This document shows, piece after piece, positions 41,076 through 54,464 of a DNA stretch of 64,000 nucleotides (its first letter is position 1; the number at the start of each line of letters is the position of its first letter). The DNA lies in contig NZ_NPKO01000002.1 of the NCBI RefSeq assembly GCF_008329605.1, forward strand, positions 1 through 64,000, written 5' to 3'. A program made the translations under genes and the position numbers. Under the pieces are notes generated by a model. That model was not told the origin of the DNA and did no database searches. It saw only the letters and a program-made list of their open reading frames with translations. This stretch comes from Mycolicibacterium sp. P9-64. Its GTDB lineage: Bacteria > Actinomycetota > Actinomycetes > Mycobacteriales > Mycobacteriaceae.

Positions 41076-43189
41076 ACTTTGGCCGGCTCGGCCGGCGTGA
41101 TGGGTAGGTACGCAACGGGTTCGGCGGCGAGCTCGGCAACCTCGCGCAGGTACGGCACGGGGCCCAGCGGTGCCGGCTCGTCGAGCTCCTCGGCGTAGCG
41201 GTGGCCGGACCAGACGGCGGCGGCGATGGTGGCGGGTGCCCACGCATCACCGATGGCGCGCACGCTCAGCAGATCGGCATCGGCCCATTCGGTGTTGCGG
41301 CCCAACAATTCCTGATACAGGCCGTCGATGGGTAGCCGTGCGGTCACCATGACGACGGAGTCGGCGCTGACCGAGCCTTCGTCGCCGGTGTACACACATG
41401 CGGTGCGCACGCCGTCGGCGGTGACTGCGGTCACCGCCGAGTTGGTGCGGACGTCGATGCCCGCCCTGATGATGCGCTTGCGGATGCGCGCTACCTCCAG
41501 GGTGTTGGTGGTCCACTGCGAGACGTGGGCCGCAGGCGTGATGAGGGTGACGTCGAGGCCTTCGCCTGCCAGCAGCTCGGCGAGCACACCGCCCATGTAG
41601 TAGTGGTCATCGTCGAAGACCACGACGCGCTGACCGCGCGGCCGGGCGCCCGCCATGATGTCGTCGGGGCTCAGAACGTCGGCGCCCTCGGCGATCTCCA
41701 TTCCCTTGGTGTGCCAGCGGCCGACGCCGTCGTGGCGCCAGTGCGCACCGGTCGCGACGACGACGTGGTTGAAGTCGTTCTCGATGATGTCGTCGCACGT
41801 CATCTCGCTCTGCATGAAGACGTCGACGTTGTCGAGCTTGGCCAGCTGCTGCTCGCGGTAGTCGACGACGCGAATCCAGGCCGAGAGGCTCGGCAGCTTC
41901 GACTCGCGTGCGACGCGCCCGCCGAGGGCGCGGCTGGCTTCGGCCAGGCTCACCGTATACCCACGATTGCCAAGGGAGCGTGCGGCTTCCAGTCCGGCGG
42001 GTCCGGCGCCGACCACCAACACGGAGGACTCGCTGGAGCGGGTCCTGATCTTCTCCGGGTGCCAGCCGCGGCGGAACTCCTCGCCCATGGTGGGGTTCTG
42101 GGTGCATCGGATGGGTGACATGGTGAAGTCGCCGGACACGCAGATGTTGCAGCCGATGCACTCGCGGATGTCCTCGAGATTGCCGGTCTCGATCTTGCGC
42201 GGGAGGAACGGATCGGCGATGGAGGGCCGTGCGGCGCCGATCAGGTCGAGGACGCCCGTCTTGATCTGGTGCACCATCATGTCGGGTGACGTGAAACGGC
42301 CAACGCCGACAACTGGTTTGGTGGTCAGCGCCTTGAGCCCGCGCACGTAGGGTTCCTGTTCGGCCTCCGGCCCGAAGCGGGACGTGACGGAGTCGTCCTC
42401 CCAGCTACCGAGGACGAAGTCCCACAGGTCGGGGTGCTCGCCGAGCATGCCGATGACGTCCTCGATCTCGGCGCGGGTGATGCCGTCGTCGCCGAGCAGT
42501 TCGTCGACCGAGATGCGGCATGCCACGGCAGCCTTCCCGTCGCACACCTCACGGGTGTCCTCGAGGATCTCGCGCAGCAGGCGGGCCCGGTTCTCGATGC
42601 TGCCGCCGTACTCGTCGGTGCGGTTGTTGTACCGCCGCGACAGGAAATGGTGAAGGCCGCCGATGGCGTGCCCGGCGTACACGTAGACGATGTCGTACTC
42701 GGCCTGCAGGGACCGGCGGACCGCCTCGCGATGCCAGTGCCGCATGTCGGCGATGTCGGTCTTGGTCATCTCGCGAGCCTGGACGGGGTCGTAATTCCAG
42801 GACACGACGGGCAGGTTCTGCGGGCCAAGCGGTGGTTCCCGGCTGATCAGGTTCGGTGAGTTCAGCCCGTTGTGGGCCAGTTCGATGCCCGCCAGCGCGC
42901 CACCCTCGTGGATCTTGTCGGCGATGCGGGCCAGCGCAGGCAGGTCCTGGTCGTCCCACAGGCGTAGCTCGATGAAGGGGCCGATGTCGGAGGTGGGGTG
43001 GATCTCGACCTGCTCGGTGCACACCACGGCCCAGCCGCCCTCGGCCTTGATCTGACGCATGTACGCCTCGCCGGAGGGGTCGCGGTACCCCATGCCGTTG
43101 CAGTGCGGCACTTGGTAGAAGCGGTTGCGCGCGGTGACGGGGCCGATCTTGACCGGCTCGAAGAGGATGTCGTAGCGGGGGTCTCGCAT
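41072..43189 (-). CDS. Dimethylamine/trimethylamine dehydrogenase-like flavoprotein
   Basis: A 705-residue iron-sulfur flavoprotein of the TMADH family. Cys30 (VPHCNGMG) is in the place of the 6-S-cysteinyl-FMN cysteine, and Cys344, Cys347, Cys350 and Cys362 are the [4Fe-4S] ligands. The C-terminal part carries an ADP/FAD-like fold (VVGAGPAGLEAARSLG). The aromatic bowl is altered: Gln60 for Tyr60, Trp263 kept, Phe near 355 for Trp. This suggests a secondary amine or another N-methyl compound. It oxidatively removes a methyl group. It is the first gene of the operon and divergent from the APC permease. Confidence 0.88.
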   Translation of the reverse strand: MRDPRYDILFEPVKIGPVTARNRFYQVPHCNGMGYRDPSGEAYMRQIKAEGGWAVVCTEQVEIHPTSDIGPFIELRLWDDQDLPALARIADKIHEGGALAGIELAHNGLNSPNLISREPPLGPQNLPVVSWNYDPVQAREMTKTDIADMRHWHREAVRRSLQAEYDIVYVYAGHAIGGLHHFLSRRYNNRTDEYGGSIENRARLLREILEDTREVCDGKAAVACRISVDELLGDDGITRAEIEDVIGMLGEHPDLWDFVLGSWEDDSVTSRFGPEAEQEPYVRGLKALTTKPVVGVGRFTSPDMMVHQIKTGVLDLIGAARPSIADPFLPRKIETGNLEDIRECIGCNICVSGDFTMSPIRCTQNPTMGEEFRRGWHPEKIRTRSSESSVLVVGAGPAGLEAARSLGNRGYTVSLAEASRALGGRVARESKLPSLSAWIRVVDYREQQLAKLDNVDVFMQSEMTCDDIIENDFNHVVVATGAHWRHDGVGRWHTKGMEIAEGADVLSPDDIMAGARPRGQRVVVFDDDHYYMGGVLAELLAGEGLDVTLITPAAHVSQWTTNTLEVARIRKRIIRAGIDVRTNSAVTAVTADGVRTACVYTGDEGSVSADSVVMVTARLPIDGLYQELLGRNTEWADADLLSVRAIGDAWAPATIAAAVWSGHRYAEELDEPAPLGPVPYLREVAELAAEPVAYLPITPAEPAKV

Positions 43190-43241
43190 CGAGTGACTCC
43201 TAAGTTCGCGGTCCCCGGGCTATGGGGCCATGAAATACGCG

Positions 43242-43255
43242 GTGACCTGGGTCAC
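43242..43255. promoter_or_regulatory. GTGACC-TG-GGTCAC palindrome in the divergent promoter
   Basis: A perfect 6+2+6 base palindrome, 53 bases upstream of the amine-dehydrogenase-like start. It is a candidate operator for an unidentified regulator. Confidence 0.4.
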
Positions 43256-43345
43256 GCGGGGTAATAGCAATCGTCGTGTCATCGGTAACCGAGGTCAACT
43301 AGTGGTTTCAGGGGTTTTGCATCTGATTTGACGATGCAGCATTAG

Positions 43346-43360
43346 ATCGGAAATTCCGAT
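43346..43360. promoter_or_regulatory. LysR-type box (T-N11-A palindrome)
   Basis: ATCGGAAATTCCGAT is a perfect 15-base palindrome that contains TCGG-N5-CCGA, i.e. T-N11-A, the LysR consensus. It lies between the divergent amine dehydrogenase and APC permease genes. The LysR gene at 45032 is the likely binder. Confidence 0.6.
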
Positions 43361-43445
43361 GTGAATTCACTGAAAACGATGTTTTACAGCTACGACGCCG
43401 GGGGCCACTGTGGGGACGATCACATTCACAGGAAGAGAGATCGCC

Positions 43446-44984
43446 GTGACACCGGAAGAGGCATCGCCACCAACACCAGAGGACCGCGAAACGGCCCAGG
43501 CCGACCGCGAGGTCAAGCACCTCAAGAAGACCCTTGGCAGGCTCGACATCGTCTTCCTCATCGTCGCCGCGGTGGTATCGATCGAGACGCTGGGGCAGGT
43601 ATCCGGCTTCGGTGCGGAGACGTTCACCTGGGCGCTGGTCCTCGCCGTGCTCTTCCTGGTGCCGTACGGCCTCATCTTCGCCGAGACCGGTGGCGCATTC
43701 ACCGGTGAGGGCGGCGTATACGTATGGTGCCGCAAGGCTTTCGGGCGACCGGTGGCGGCCATCGCGTCACTGTTGACCTGGGTCACCCAGCCCGTCTGGG
43801 TCGGCGGTTCGATGGCGTTCATCGCCTCGGAGACCTGGAGCACCTACGTCACCCCGTTCGAGCACGGCTCGGTCACTGACTACGCCTTCAAGCTGGTCTT
43901 CATCTGGCTCACCGTCTTGGCAGCGATCATCAGCCTGCGGCACGGCAAGTGGATCCCGAACGTCGGCGCAATCCTGAAGATCGCGTTCCTCGTCATCTTT
44001 CTGGTGACAACCGCGATCTACGCATCGCAACACGGCGTCGCGGGCCTCTCGGTCAGCGACTTCAGCCCGACGATCGCGGGCTTGCTCGGCGTGACGCCGT
44101 TGCTTCTGTTCTCCTACTTGGGCTTCGAATCCGGAAACAGCGCCGCGGGCGAGATGAAGAACCCGGCGCGCGACGTCCCGATCTCCATCGCACGCTCGGC
44201 GGGCATCGCCGCCGCGTCCTACCTGCTGCCCATCTTCGCCATCCTGGTGGTGCTACCGAAGGACGACATCACGGGCATCGGCGGCTTGATGGAGGCCGTC
44301 GCCAAGGTGTTCGGGGTCTACGGCGCCGCCGCCCCGGCGATGCTGACCGTCACCGGCATCATCTTCGCCGTCATCCTGATGACGCAGGGCTCGGCGTGGA
44401 TGATCATCAGCGACCGGATGCAGGCCATGGCCGCGGCCGACGGCGCGTTCTTCGGCGGCTTCTTCGGGCGGTTTCACCCCCAGCTGGGCACCCCGGTGCG
44501 GGTCAACCTGCTCTCCGGCACGGTGGCGACGGTGTTCTGCCTGGTAGCGATGCAGGTGACCGGCTCGTCGGCCTCGATCTTCGGTGTGGTGCTGAGCATC
44601 TCCATCTCCACCTTCCTGCTCAGTTACGTCATCTCGATTCCCGCGGCGGTGCGGCTGCGCACCCGCTTCCCGGACATGCCACGGCCGTTCCGGGTGCCGA
44701 CCGGCAACACGGGCTTCCGCATCCTTGGCGGGTTGTGCTTCGCCTGGGTCGCCCTCGGGTCGTGGGTCGCGGTGTTCCCCGGCACGCTGGAGCGTCTGTT
44801 CGGGCTGGACTACGACTTCGAAGAGACCTGGGGAGTCAGCCAGCTGACGTTCGAGGTGTTCACCCTTGGCACGCTTGCGGTGCTCGGTGTCCTCGGTGTG
44901 CTCGGCTATCTGCGGGGCAAGTCGGTGCGCGCCGAGGGCCGCGTCGACGACCCGGTTCCTGGAAAGCAGGCCGCGCAGCTGTAA
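43446..44984 (+). CDS. APC-family amino acid/polyamine permease
   Basis: A 512-residue membrane protein with about 12-14 hydrophobic segments. The TM1 region reads DIVFLIVAAVVSIETLG, then GEGGVYVWCRKAFG (TM2-3 loop, typical of APC) and SYLGFESGNSAAGEMKNPARDVP (TM6). It imports an amine or amino acid into the cell. GTG 43446 follows GGAAGAGAGA at 6 bases; the ATG at 43410 would have no signal. It is divergent from the amine operon and upstream of LysR, so it may bring in the substrate of the operon. Confidence 0.9.
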   Translation: MTPEEASPPTPEDRETAQADREVKHLKKTLGRLDIVFLIVAAVVSIETLGQVSGFGAETFTWALVLAVLFLVPYGLIFAETGGAFTGEGGVYVWCRKAFGRPVAAIASLLTWVTQPVWVGGSMAFIASETWSTYVTPFEHGSVTDYAFKLVFIWLTVLAAIISLRHGKWIPNVGAILKIAFLVIFLVTTAIYASQHGVAGLSVSDFSPTIAGLLGVTPLLLFSYLGFESGNSAAGEMKNPARDVPISIARSAGIAAASYLLPIFAILVVLPKDDITGIGGLMEAVAKVFGVYGAAAPAMLTVTGIIFAVILMTQGSAWMIISDRMQAMAAADGAFFGGFFGRFHPQLGTPVRVNLLSGTVATVFCLVAMQVTGSSASIFGVVLSISISTFLLSYVISIPAAVRLRTRFPDMPRPFRVPTGNTGFRILGGLCFAWVALGSWVAVFPGTLERLFGLDYDFEETWGVSQLTFEVFTLGTLAVLGVLGVLGYLRGKSVRAEGRVDDPVPGKQAAQL

Positions 44985-45031
44985 TGCTGGTAGACCGTGA
45001 CCCACCAGGGGATCCAGTTGGGAGTACCAGC

Positions 45032-45961
45032 ATGCGCCGACGTCCTGACGTCACGCTGACCCAGCTGCGGTACTTCGTGAAGGCTGCTACCCATTCGTCC
45101 ATGACCAAGGCCGCCGACGAGCTGCACATCGCACAGTCGGCGGTCTCGGCCGCGATCAGCCAACTCGAGCAGCAGATCGGCTCGCAGCTGTTCATCAGGC
45201 ACCGGGCGCGCGGTCTTGCCCTGACCGCTGCCGGCGAGGAGATGCTGCGCGACACCCGGGCGCTGCTGGCCCACCTCGACGAGGTGCTCGACAATGCCAG
45301 CGGCCGGGTCGACCAGGTGCACGGCACCGTGCGGTTGGCATGCTTCGTCACCCTGACACCGTTCGTCCTGCCCCGTTTGCTGTCCGATCTGGGCGCGCTG
45401 CACCCCGACCTCGAGGTCGAGGTCATCGAGACCTCCGCCGACGCCATCCGCACCGTGCTGCGCAACGGCACCGCGGAGCTGGCGCTCACCTACGACCTTG
45501 GTCTTGGAGCCGGCGTCGACGCCGAGTACGTCGGTGTGGCGGCACCCTACGTGGCGCTGCCGTCGGAGCATCGGCTGGCGAAACGCAAGTCCATCAGGCT
45601 GACCGAGCTGGCCGACGAGCCCATGGTGCTGCTCGACCTGCCGGACAGTCGCGACTACTTCGAAGCGATGCTCGCCAAAGCCGGTGTGACACCGCGGATT
45701 CGGTATCGCTCAGCCAGCTACGAAGCGGTCCGCGGTCTGGTCGCTCGCGGACACGGCTTCTCGATCCTGAACCAGATGCCCGCGCATCGGGGCACCTACG
45801 ACGGGGGAGCGGTGAGCGCCGTCGCCATCAAGGACGATCTCCCCGGCCTTCCGATCGTGCTGGCCCGACTGCAGGCCGTGCGGACCACGGCACGTGCGCG
45901 TGCCGTCGCAGCGGCGGCACGCGCCATCTTCGCCGAGCGCGAAGGGCCCAGCGGCGCCTGA
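45032..45961 (+). CDS. LysR-family transcriptional regulator
   Basis: A 309-residue protein with the LysR helix-turn-helix at about 8-65 (LTQLRYFVKAATHSSMTKAADELHIAQSAVSAAISQLE) and a C-terminal PBP-like effector domain. It is 47 bases downstream of the APC permease and convergent with the aspartase gene. Its likely targets are the T-N11-A box at 43346 and the flanking divergent units. The inducer is probably the amine or amino acid that the permease carries. Confidence 0.9.
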   Translation: MRRRPDVTLTQLRYFVKAATHSSMTKAADELHIAQSAVSAAISQLEQQIGSQLFIRHRARGLALTAAGEEMLRDTRALLAHLDEVLDNASGRVDQVHGTVRLACFVTLTPFVLPRLLSDLGALHPDLEVEVIETSADAIRTVLRNGTAELALTYDLGLGAGVDAEYVGVAAPYVALPSEHRLAKRKSIRLTELADEPMVLLDLPDSRDYFEAMLAKAGVTPRIRYRSASYEAVRGLVARGHGFSILNQMPAHRGTYDGGAVSAVAIKDDLPGLPIVLARLQAVRTTARARAVAAAARAIFAEREGPSGA

Positions 45962-45965
45962 ACGC

Positions 45966-47383
<1,418 letters not shown>

Positions 47384-47387
<4 letters not shown>

Positions 47388-48538
47388 CTTCCAACCAGGC
47401 GGCGACGAATATGGGTGTGGGTGGCGGCGTCGACGACCGTGCCTGCCAGTGCAAGCGCGCCCTGCGCGATGGCGGTCTCCGCTGCGGGGGTGATGGTGGC
47501 GGCGGCGAACTCGGGCTGGTGGTTGACCGCGGGCATCGAGTCGATGCCGATGTAGGGGTGAATCGCAGGCAGTGTCTGGGACACGTTGCCCATGTCGGTG
47601 GACGCCCGCGCCATCATGGCGTCGGGCCCATCGGTGAATCGCCGGCCCACGCCGGTCGCGCGCCGCTCGTAGCAGGCGAGAAGTTCGTCATCGGTGCGGA
47701 ACTCGGCGTAGGGCTTGGACTCCGGTGTAATGGTGAGAACGGCACCGGACGCCAGGGCACCCGCCTCGAAGCAGCGCATGATCCTCGGTTCGACGTCGGC
47801 GAGCTCGGCGAGCGTCTCTGCGCGGACGTACCAACGCCCCGCAGTGTTCTCGGCGATCGCATTCGGCGCCTCCCCGCCGCGGGTCATCATGCCGTGCACG
47901 CGCACCGAGGACGGCAGCTGCTGGCGCAACAGCCCGATCGCGACCTGCGCGATGGTGAACGCGTCGGCGGCGTTGACGCCGCGTTCCGGGTAGGCGGCGG
48001 CGTGGGATGACTTGCCCTTGTACTCGATGTGGCTGTGCGACACCGCGAATGGCCTGGCGCGGGCCACGTCGACGGGACCGGGGTGAACCATCGCGGCAGC
48101 GTGCTGCCCGGTGAAGCCGCCGCGCTCGAGCATCTCGATCTTGCCGCCCCCGCCCTCCTCGGCGGGCGTACCGAGCACCGTCAGCGTCAGACCGAGCTCG
48201 TCGACGACGGGTGCCAAGGCAAGCGCGGCGCCGACGGTGATGGCGGAGATCAGGTTGTGGCCACACGCGTGTCCGAGGCCGGGCAGCGCGTCGTACTCGG
48301 CACACAGCGCGATGTGCAGATCGCCAGAGCCGATCCGGGCAGCGAAAGCGGTGTCCAGGTCGCAGAATCGTTCGGTGACGTCGAACCCATTGTCCGACAG
48401 CTGCTCTGCGACGCGGCGCGCCGAACGGATCTCTTCCCACGCGGTCTCGGGGTGATCGTAGAGATCGCGGGACAGCTGGATCAGCTGCGGGTGGGCGGCT
48501 GTGACGGCCGCGGCGGTGACGCTGTCGATGGCAGTCAT
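47384..48538 (-). CDS. M20-family amidohydrolase (AbgB/hippurate-hydrolase-like)
   Basis: A 384-residue M20 metallopeptidase-like enzyme with the metal site LGHACGHN and EEGGGGK, and the dimerisation part with AENTAGRWYVRAETLAELA. It resembles p-aminobenzoyl-glutamate hydrolase subunit B and other N-acyl amino acid amidohydrolases. It would cleave an N-acyl amino acid or similar amide. It overlaps the DUF1028 and aspartase genes by 4 bases on each side, and may release the aspartate-like acid that the lyase uses. Confidence 0.88.
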
Positions 48539-49209
48539 TCATCTCCCGGGACGCCGTAGGAGGGCGCGTTGGTGGGGTCGATGCCACGCACGCGGTAGCC
48601 GTCCTTCTGGGGTTCCCACACCTGCCACAGCTGCGCGAGATCGCCAATCGGGTCGTCGGCGTAGTCGACCCGCAGATCGGTCACCGGCCACGGAACGTCT
48701 TCGACGACAACCAGACCTGCGGAGTGCACGGGACCCGCTTCGCCGCCGGCAGCCAGAGCCGCTCGAAGCCCGGCGAGCAGGCGTGCTTCGAAGGCCGCCG
48801 AGGTGCTGCCTGCGTAACCCGCAAGCAGCTCCGAGATCACGGTCTTGTCCTTCAGCAGGTTTCCCGCGGCCACCGCTTGATCGCCCTCGAGGTGGGTGTG
48901 CACGCCGAGGCTCTGCGCGCCGGAGTGCACGGCGGTGTTGCCGTGCGTGTCGACGACGGTTAGCTGCCGGTAGTCGGGGAACTTCTCAAGTGCCAGTGCG
49001 GCTTCGAGAGCCGCGTCCGCATGGGCGCCGTCGGCGAGCGAGTCGAGCACCGCCGCTCCGAGCGCGGGGTTGGTGACGTTCTGCGATGCCACGACGCCGA
49101 CGGTGGCCCTGGCGTGTGCGCAGCGCGACGCGACCGCGGGGCTCGACGAACAGATCACGATGCCGAATGCTCCGGTGGCGGCATCCCTGGCGACGAGCGA
49201 GAACGTCAT
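48535..49209 (-). CDS. DUF1028 protein (Ntn-hydrolase-like)
   Basis: A 224-residue DUF1028 protein. The opening MTFSLVARDAATGAFGIVICSSSPAVASRC, the AQNVTNPALG-like block (here SQNVTNPALG) and VDTHGNTAVHSG are the family pattern, related to Ntn hydrolases. The function is not settled; it often lies with amidohydrolases and RidA in amide degradation. It overlaps M20 and RidA genes by 4 bases on both sides. Its presence here fits a role in hydrolysis of an amide. Confidence 0.85.
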   Translation of the reverse strand: MTFSLVARDAATGAFGIVICSSSPAVASRCAHARATVGVVASQNVTNPALGAAVLDSLADGAHADAALEAALALEKFPDYRQLTVVDTHGNTAVHSGAQSLGVHTHLEGDQAVAAGNLLKDKTVISELLAGYAGSTSAAFEARLLAGLRAALAAGGEAGPVHSAGLVVVEDVPWPVTDLRVDYADDPIGDLAQLWQVWEPQKDGYRVRGIDPTNAPSYGVPGDE

Positions 49210-49664
49210 GCGCCGTTGCCGTCGCTGATGACTGCGGTGGCGTCGATCTCGACCAGCCATTCGGGCCGGGCGAGTGCCTCGACGACCAGACCGGTCGAGA
49301 CCGGGTGCACACCCTTGAGCCATCGGCCCATGACTTTGTAAACCGTTTCGCGGTAGCGGATGTCGGTGAGATAAACGGTGACCTTGACGATGTCGCGCAG
49401 TGAGCTGCCCGCCTCGTCGAGCAACATCGCGATGTTGCTCATGGCCTTCTCGGCCTGCACCTCGACGTCGCCGATGCCCACCGATTCCCTGGTATCGAGA
49501 TCCTGGCCGATCTGCCCGCGCAGGTAGACCACCCCGCCTGCGACGACGGCTTGGCACAGGTCGTTGTCCAGGTCCTGTTCGGGGTAGGTGTCCTTGGTGT
49601 TGAACGGCCGGATCCGCTCGTGGGTCGTCTTGTGGGGCGCTGTTTTATGGGGCTCTGCTGCCAT
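49206..49664 (-). CDS. RidA (YjgF/YER057c/UK114)-family protein
   Basis: A 152-residue RidA-family protein: VVAGGVVYLRGQIGQDLDT, QAEKAMSNIAMLLDEAGSSLRDIVKVTVYLTD and PEWLVEIDATAV are the known blocks; the usual catalytic Arg position is RPEWLVEIDA. RidA proteins hydrolyse reactive enamines/imines to ketones. It likely detoxifies imines made by the amine-oxidising enzymes here. AGGAG precedes the ATG. It is the second gene of the operon. Confidence 0.9.
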   Translation of the reverse strand: MAAEPHKTAPHKTTHERIRPFNTKDTYPEQDLDNDLCQAVVAGGVVYLRGQIGQDLDTRESVGIGDVEVQAEKAMSNIAMLLDEAGSSLRDIVKVTVYLTDIRYRETVYKVMGRWLKGVHPVSTGLVVEALARPEWLVEIDATAVISDGNGA

Positions 49665-49699
49665 GACCAGCGTCTCCTCTCTGTTGTTAGTCGGCGGAG

Positions 49700-50962
49700 T
49701 CAGTCGGCCGATGGCCGGGAGGCCGTGTAGGCGTGGTAGCTGCGCTGGATCGCGATCTGATCTGCGAGGTACTTGGCGTCGTGCCAGACGCCCCAGATGA
49801 AGCTCGATCCGCGTCGGGACTGCCACGGCAGGCCGAGGAAGTAGATGCCCGGCTCGGAGGATATGCCGCGTTGGTGCTTGGGCTTTCCGTTGTCGTCGAA
49901 CGCGTCGACCTGTAGCCAGCCGTAGTCGAAGGCGAACCCGGTCGCCCAGACGATCGAGGTGATGCCCGAGGCGGCGAGGTCGAGCTCGCGGATCGGGTTG
50001 GTGACGCAGTCGGGGTCGGGGCCGAGGATGCGCGCTTGCGGCTCCTCGGGCAGGTCAAGGCCGTTGCGGGTGATATAGGCGTCGGCCTCGTCGAGCATGG
50101 ACAGGTAGTTGGCGTCACCGTTCGCGATGTTGGTACGAAGGTCGGCCGCGAAGGACACGATGCCGTCGTCGTACGCGCCCGCCATGCCCAGGAGGATGAT
50201 GCCGCTTGCGGCCAACGCCCGGAAGTCAACGGTGTTTCCGCCGTGCGCGCCGCTGACCGCGATGGTCACGTGCTCGGCGCCGCGAGGCGGTGCCGATGCC
50301 TCCCACTTACCGAGAACGCCTAGCCACCAACAGAAGTCACGACCGCGGTAGCTGCGCGGCGGGCGGTCGTGCGGCCCGACTGCCAGGTACACCTGACGAC
50401 CCGATTGCTGAAGTTCGTCGGCGATCTGGACTCCCGACGATCCGGCTCCGACCACCAGGACGGCGCCGTCGGGCAGCTGCTGCGAATTGCGGTAGGAGCT
50501 GGAGTGGATCTGCGGGATGCCGGCGCTGTCGGGGATGACGGGCGGAATGACCGGCTTCTGGAATGCCCCCGTCGCGGCGACGACGTGGCGTGCCTCGATG
50601 ACGCCGTCGGATGTCTCGACGCGAAACCCGGTTCGGCCGTGGTTCTTTCGTACCGACGTCACCTCGACACCGGTGCGGATCGGTGCATCGATCTTCTCCG
50701 CGTAGGAGACGAAGTAATCGGCGACCTGTTCCTTGGTGGCGAACGTGTCGGGGTCGACGTTGAACTCCTGACCGGGAAAGCGGTCATGCCACGCGGGACC
50801 GTTGGCCACCAGGGAATCCCACCGCCGGGTTCGCCACTGCTCGGCGATGCGATCGCGCTCGAGGACGACGTGCGGAACGCCGTGCAAGCCGAGGTGCTCG
50901 CTCATCGCTATTCCGGCTTGACCCGCACCGACGACGAGCACCTCGATCTCTTGGCTCGACAT
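49700..50962 (-). CDS. Flavin-containing monooxygenase (CzcO/FMO type)
   Basis: A 420-residue FAD/NADPH monooxygenase: the FAD motif VLVVGAGQAGIAMSEHLG is near residue 7-24, a second motif VLVVGAGSSGVQIADEL near 175, and ATGF in VWATGFAFDYGW. The family oxygenates N- or S-containing small molecules or ketones. It is the first gene of the operon with RidA, DUF1028, M20 and aspartase. N-oxygenation followed by hydrolysis steps is a fair but unproved idea. GGAGGG precedes the ATG at 50962; 10 residues could be added from an earlier start. Confidence 0.88.
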   Translation of the reverse strand: MSSQEIEVLVVGAGQAGIAMSEHLGLHGVPHVVLERDRIAEQWRTRRWDSLVANGPAWHDRFPGQEFNVDPDTFATKEQVADYFVSYAEKIDAPIRTGVEVTSVRKNHGRTGFRVETSDGVIEARHVVAATGAFQKPVIPPVIPDSAGIPQIHSSSYRNSQQLPDGAVLVVGAGSSGVQIADELQQSGRQVYLAVGPHDRPPRSYRGRDFCWWLGVLGKWEASAPPRGAEHVTIAVSGAHGGNTVDFRALAASGIILLGMAGAYDDGIVSFAADLRTNIANGDANYLSMLDEADAYITRNGLDLPEEPQARILGPDPDCVTNPIRELDLAASGITSIVWATGFAFDYGWLQVDAFDDNGKPKHQRGISSEPGIYFLGLPWQSRRGSSFIWGVWHDAKYLADQIAIQRSYHAYTASRPSAD

Positions 50963-51052
50963 CCCGACCCTCCACTGCTCAGACGGACTCACTTGCTGTG
51001 TCCATGATTCCGTCGGCAGTGGTATCTGTACAACGCATATATTCGATGTATT

Positions 51053-51071
51053 GCATCGGCAAAACCGATGC
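51053..51071. terminator. Stem-loop between the secreted hydrolase and the monooxygenase operon
   Basis: GCATCGG (51053-51059), loop CAAAA, and CCGATGC (51065-51071) form a perfect 7-base-pair hairpin. It lies 17 bases after the stop of the gene at 51088 (minus strand) and could end its transcript or act as an operator for the operon that begins at 50962. Confidence 0.4.
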
Positions 51072-51087
51072 GGGTTGGGCTGGGCTC

Positions 51088-53532
<2,445 letters not shown>

Positions 53533-53690
53533 ATTGCGCCCCTTGTCATTTCGGCATCGATTCCCCATGCAGGAGAGATCCGGCGCACAATCCGAATGTG
53601 ATGTGGCTCACCCCCCCGGGATTATGAACACTAGCGTTCCCCACTCGGCTGCACAAGACCCGTTTGCCGAGGCGACGCCGCAGGATGCGG

Positions 53691-54356
53691 TCAGTCGGCC
53701 GGCGGACCGTCGGCGGCGAACAGCGCCAAGGTCGCCTCGACGAGCAGCGGTGCAAGGCCGGGAAGTGCCTCCGGGCCGTCGCGATGGATACACGACCGGA
53801 TCCGGTCGTCGATGCCACCGATCAAGAAGTCGAAGACGCCTGGCGACGGCTCGGATACGAGTTCGCCTTGCTCGCGGGCAAGCCGATGCGCCGCGCTCAT
53901 GCGGTGGGCGAACAGTTCCTGCATCCGTGCACGATGGCCCACCAGCGCCGGTCCGGCTCCGATGGTCTCCACGTGCAGCGCCCGCGCGGCCACGGGTTCG
54001 GCGGCGAGAATAGCCAGATAGGCCTCAAGGGACAGGCGGACGAGATGCCGGAACCCGGTTGGATGCGCTGCTGCGATGGCTGCGTCCATCTGCCCGTTGA
54101 CGATCTTGACCGCGGCGTCGAAACCCGCTGCGAAGCACTCTTCCTTGCCGCTGAAGAACTGGTAGAAGGTTCGCCGGGCGACCTTGGCCCGTGACACGAT
54201 GTCACCGACTGTCGTTGCGGCGTAACCTAGTTCGGCGACCGATTCGATCGCCGCAAGACACAGCCGCCCACGCTGGGAATTCTGGACCTCGTCGCGCGAC
54301 AGCTTGTGCGGTCCCCGCGGTAGCGGTTCCCACGCGTCGGCGGGGTTGAGTCCCAT
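53691..54356 (-). CDS. TetR-family transcriptional regulator
   Basis: A 221-residue TetR protein with helix-turn-helix VGDIVSRAKVARRTFYQFFSGKEECF at about 48-75 and a C-terminal domain typical of mycobacterial lipid/drug regulators. ATG 54356 was chosen because the residues before it have no family match; a GTG at 54380 is possible. It is divergent from the methyltransferase gene at 54465, which it may control. Confidence 0.85.
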   Translation of the reverse strand: MGLNPADAWEPLPRGPHKLSRDEVQNSQRGRLCLAAIESVAELGYAATTVGDIVSRAKVARRTFYQFFSGKEECFAAGFDAAVKIVNGQMDAAIAAAHPTGFRHLVRLSLEAYLAILAAEPVAARALHVETIGAGPALVGHRARMQELFAHRMSAAHRLAREQGELVSEPSPGVFDFLIGGIDDRIRSCIHRDGPEALPGLAPLLVEATLALFAADGPPAD

Positions 54357-54464
54357 GCTGACAAGGTTACGGCCAGACACGAGAACCGGTCATGGCACTG
54401 GCACGCCAAGCGTGGTTTCAGACAGACGTGGTAACACGGAAGGATCGGAGGCAAGGGAGTAGCG

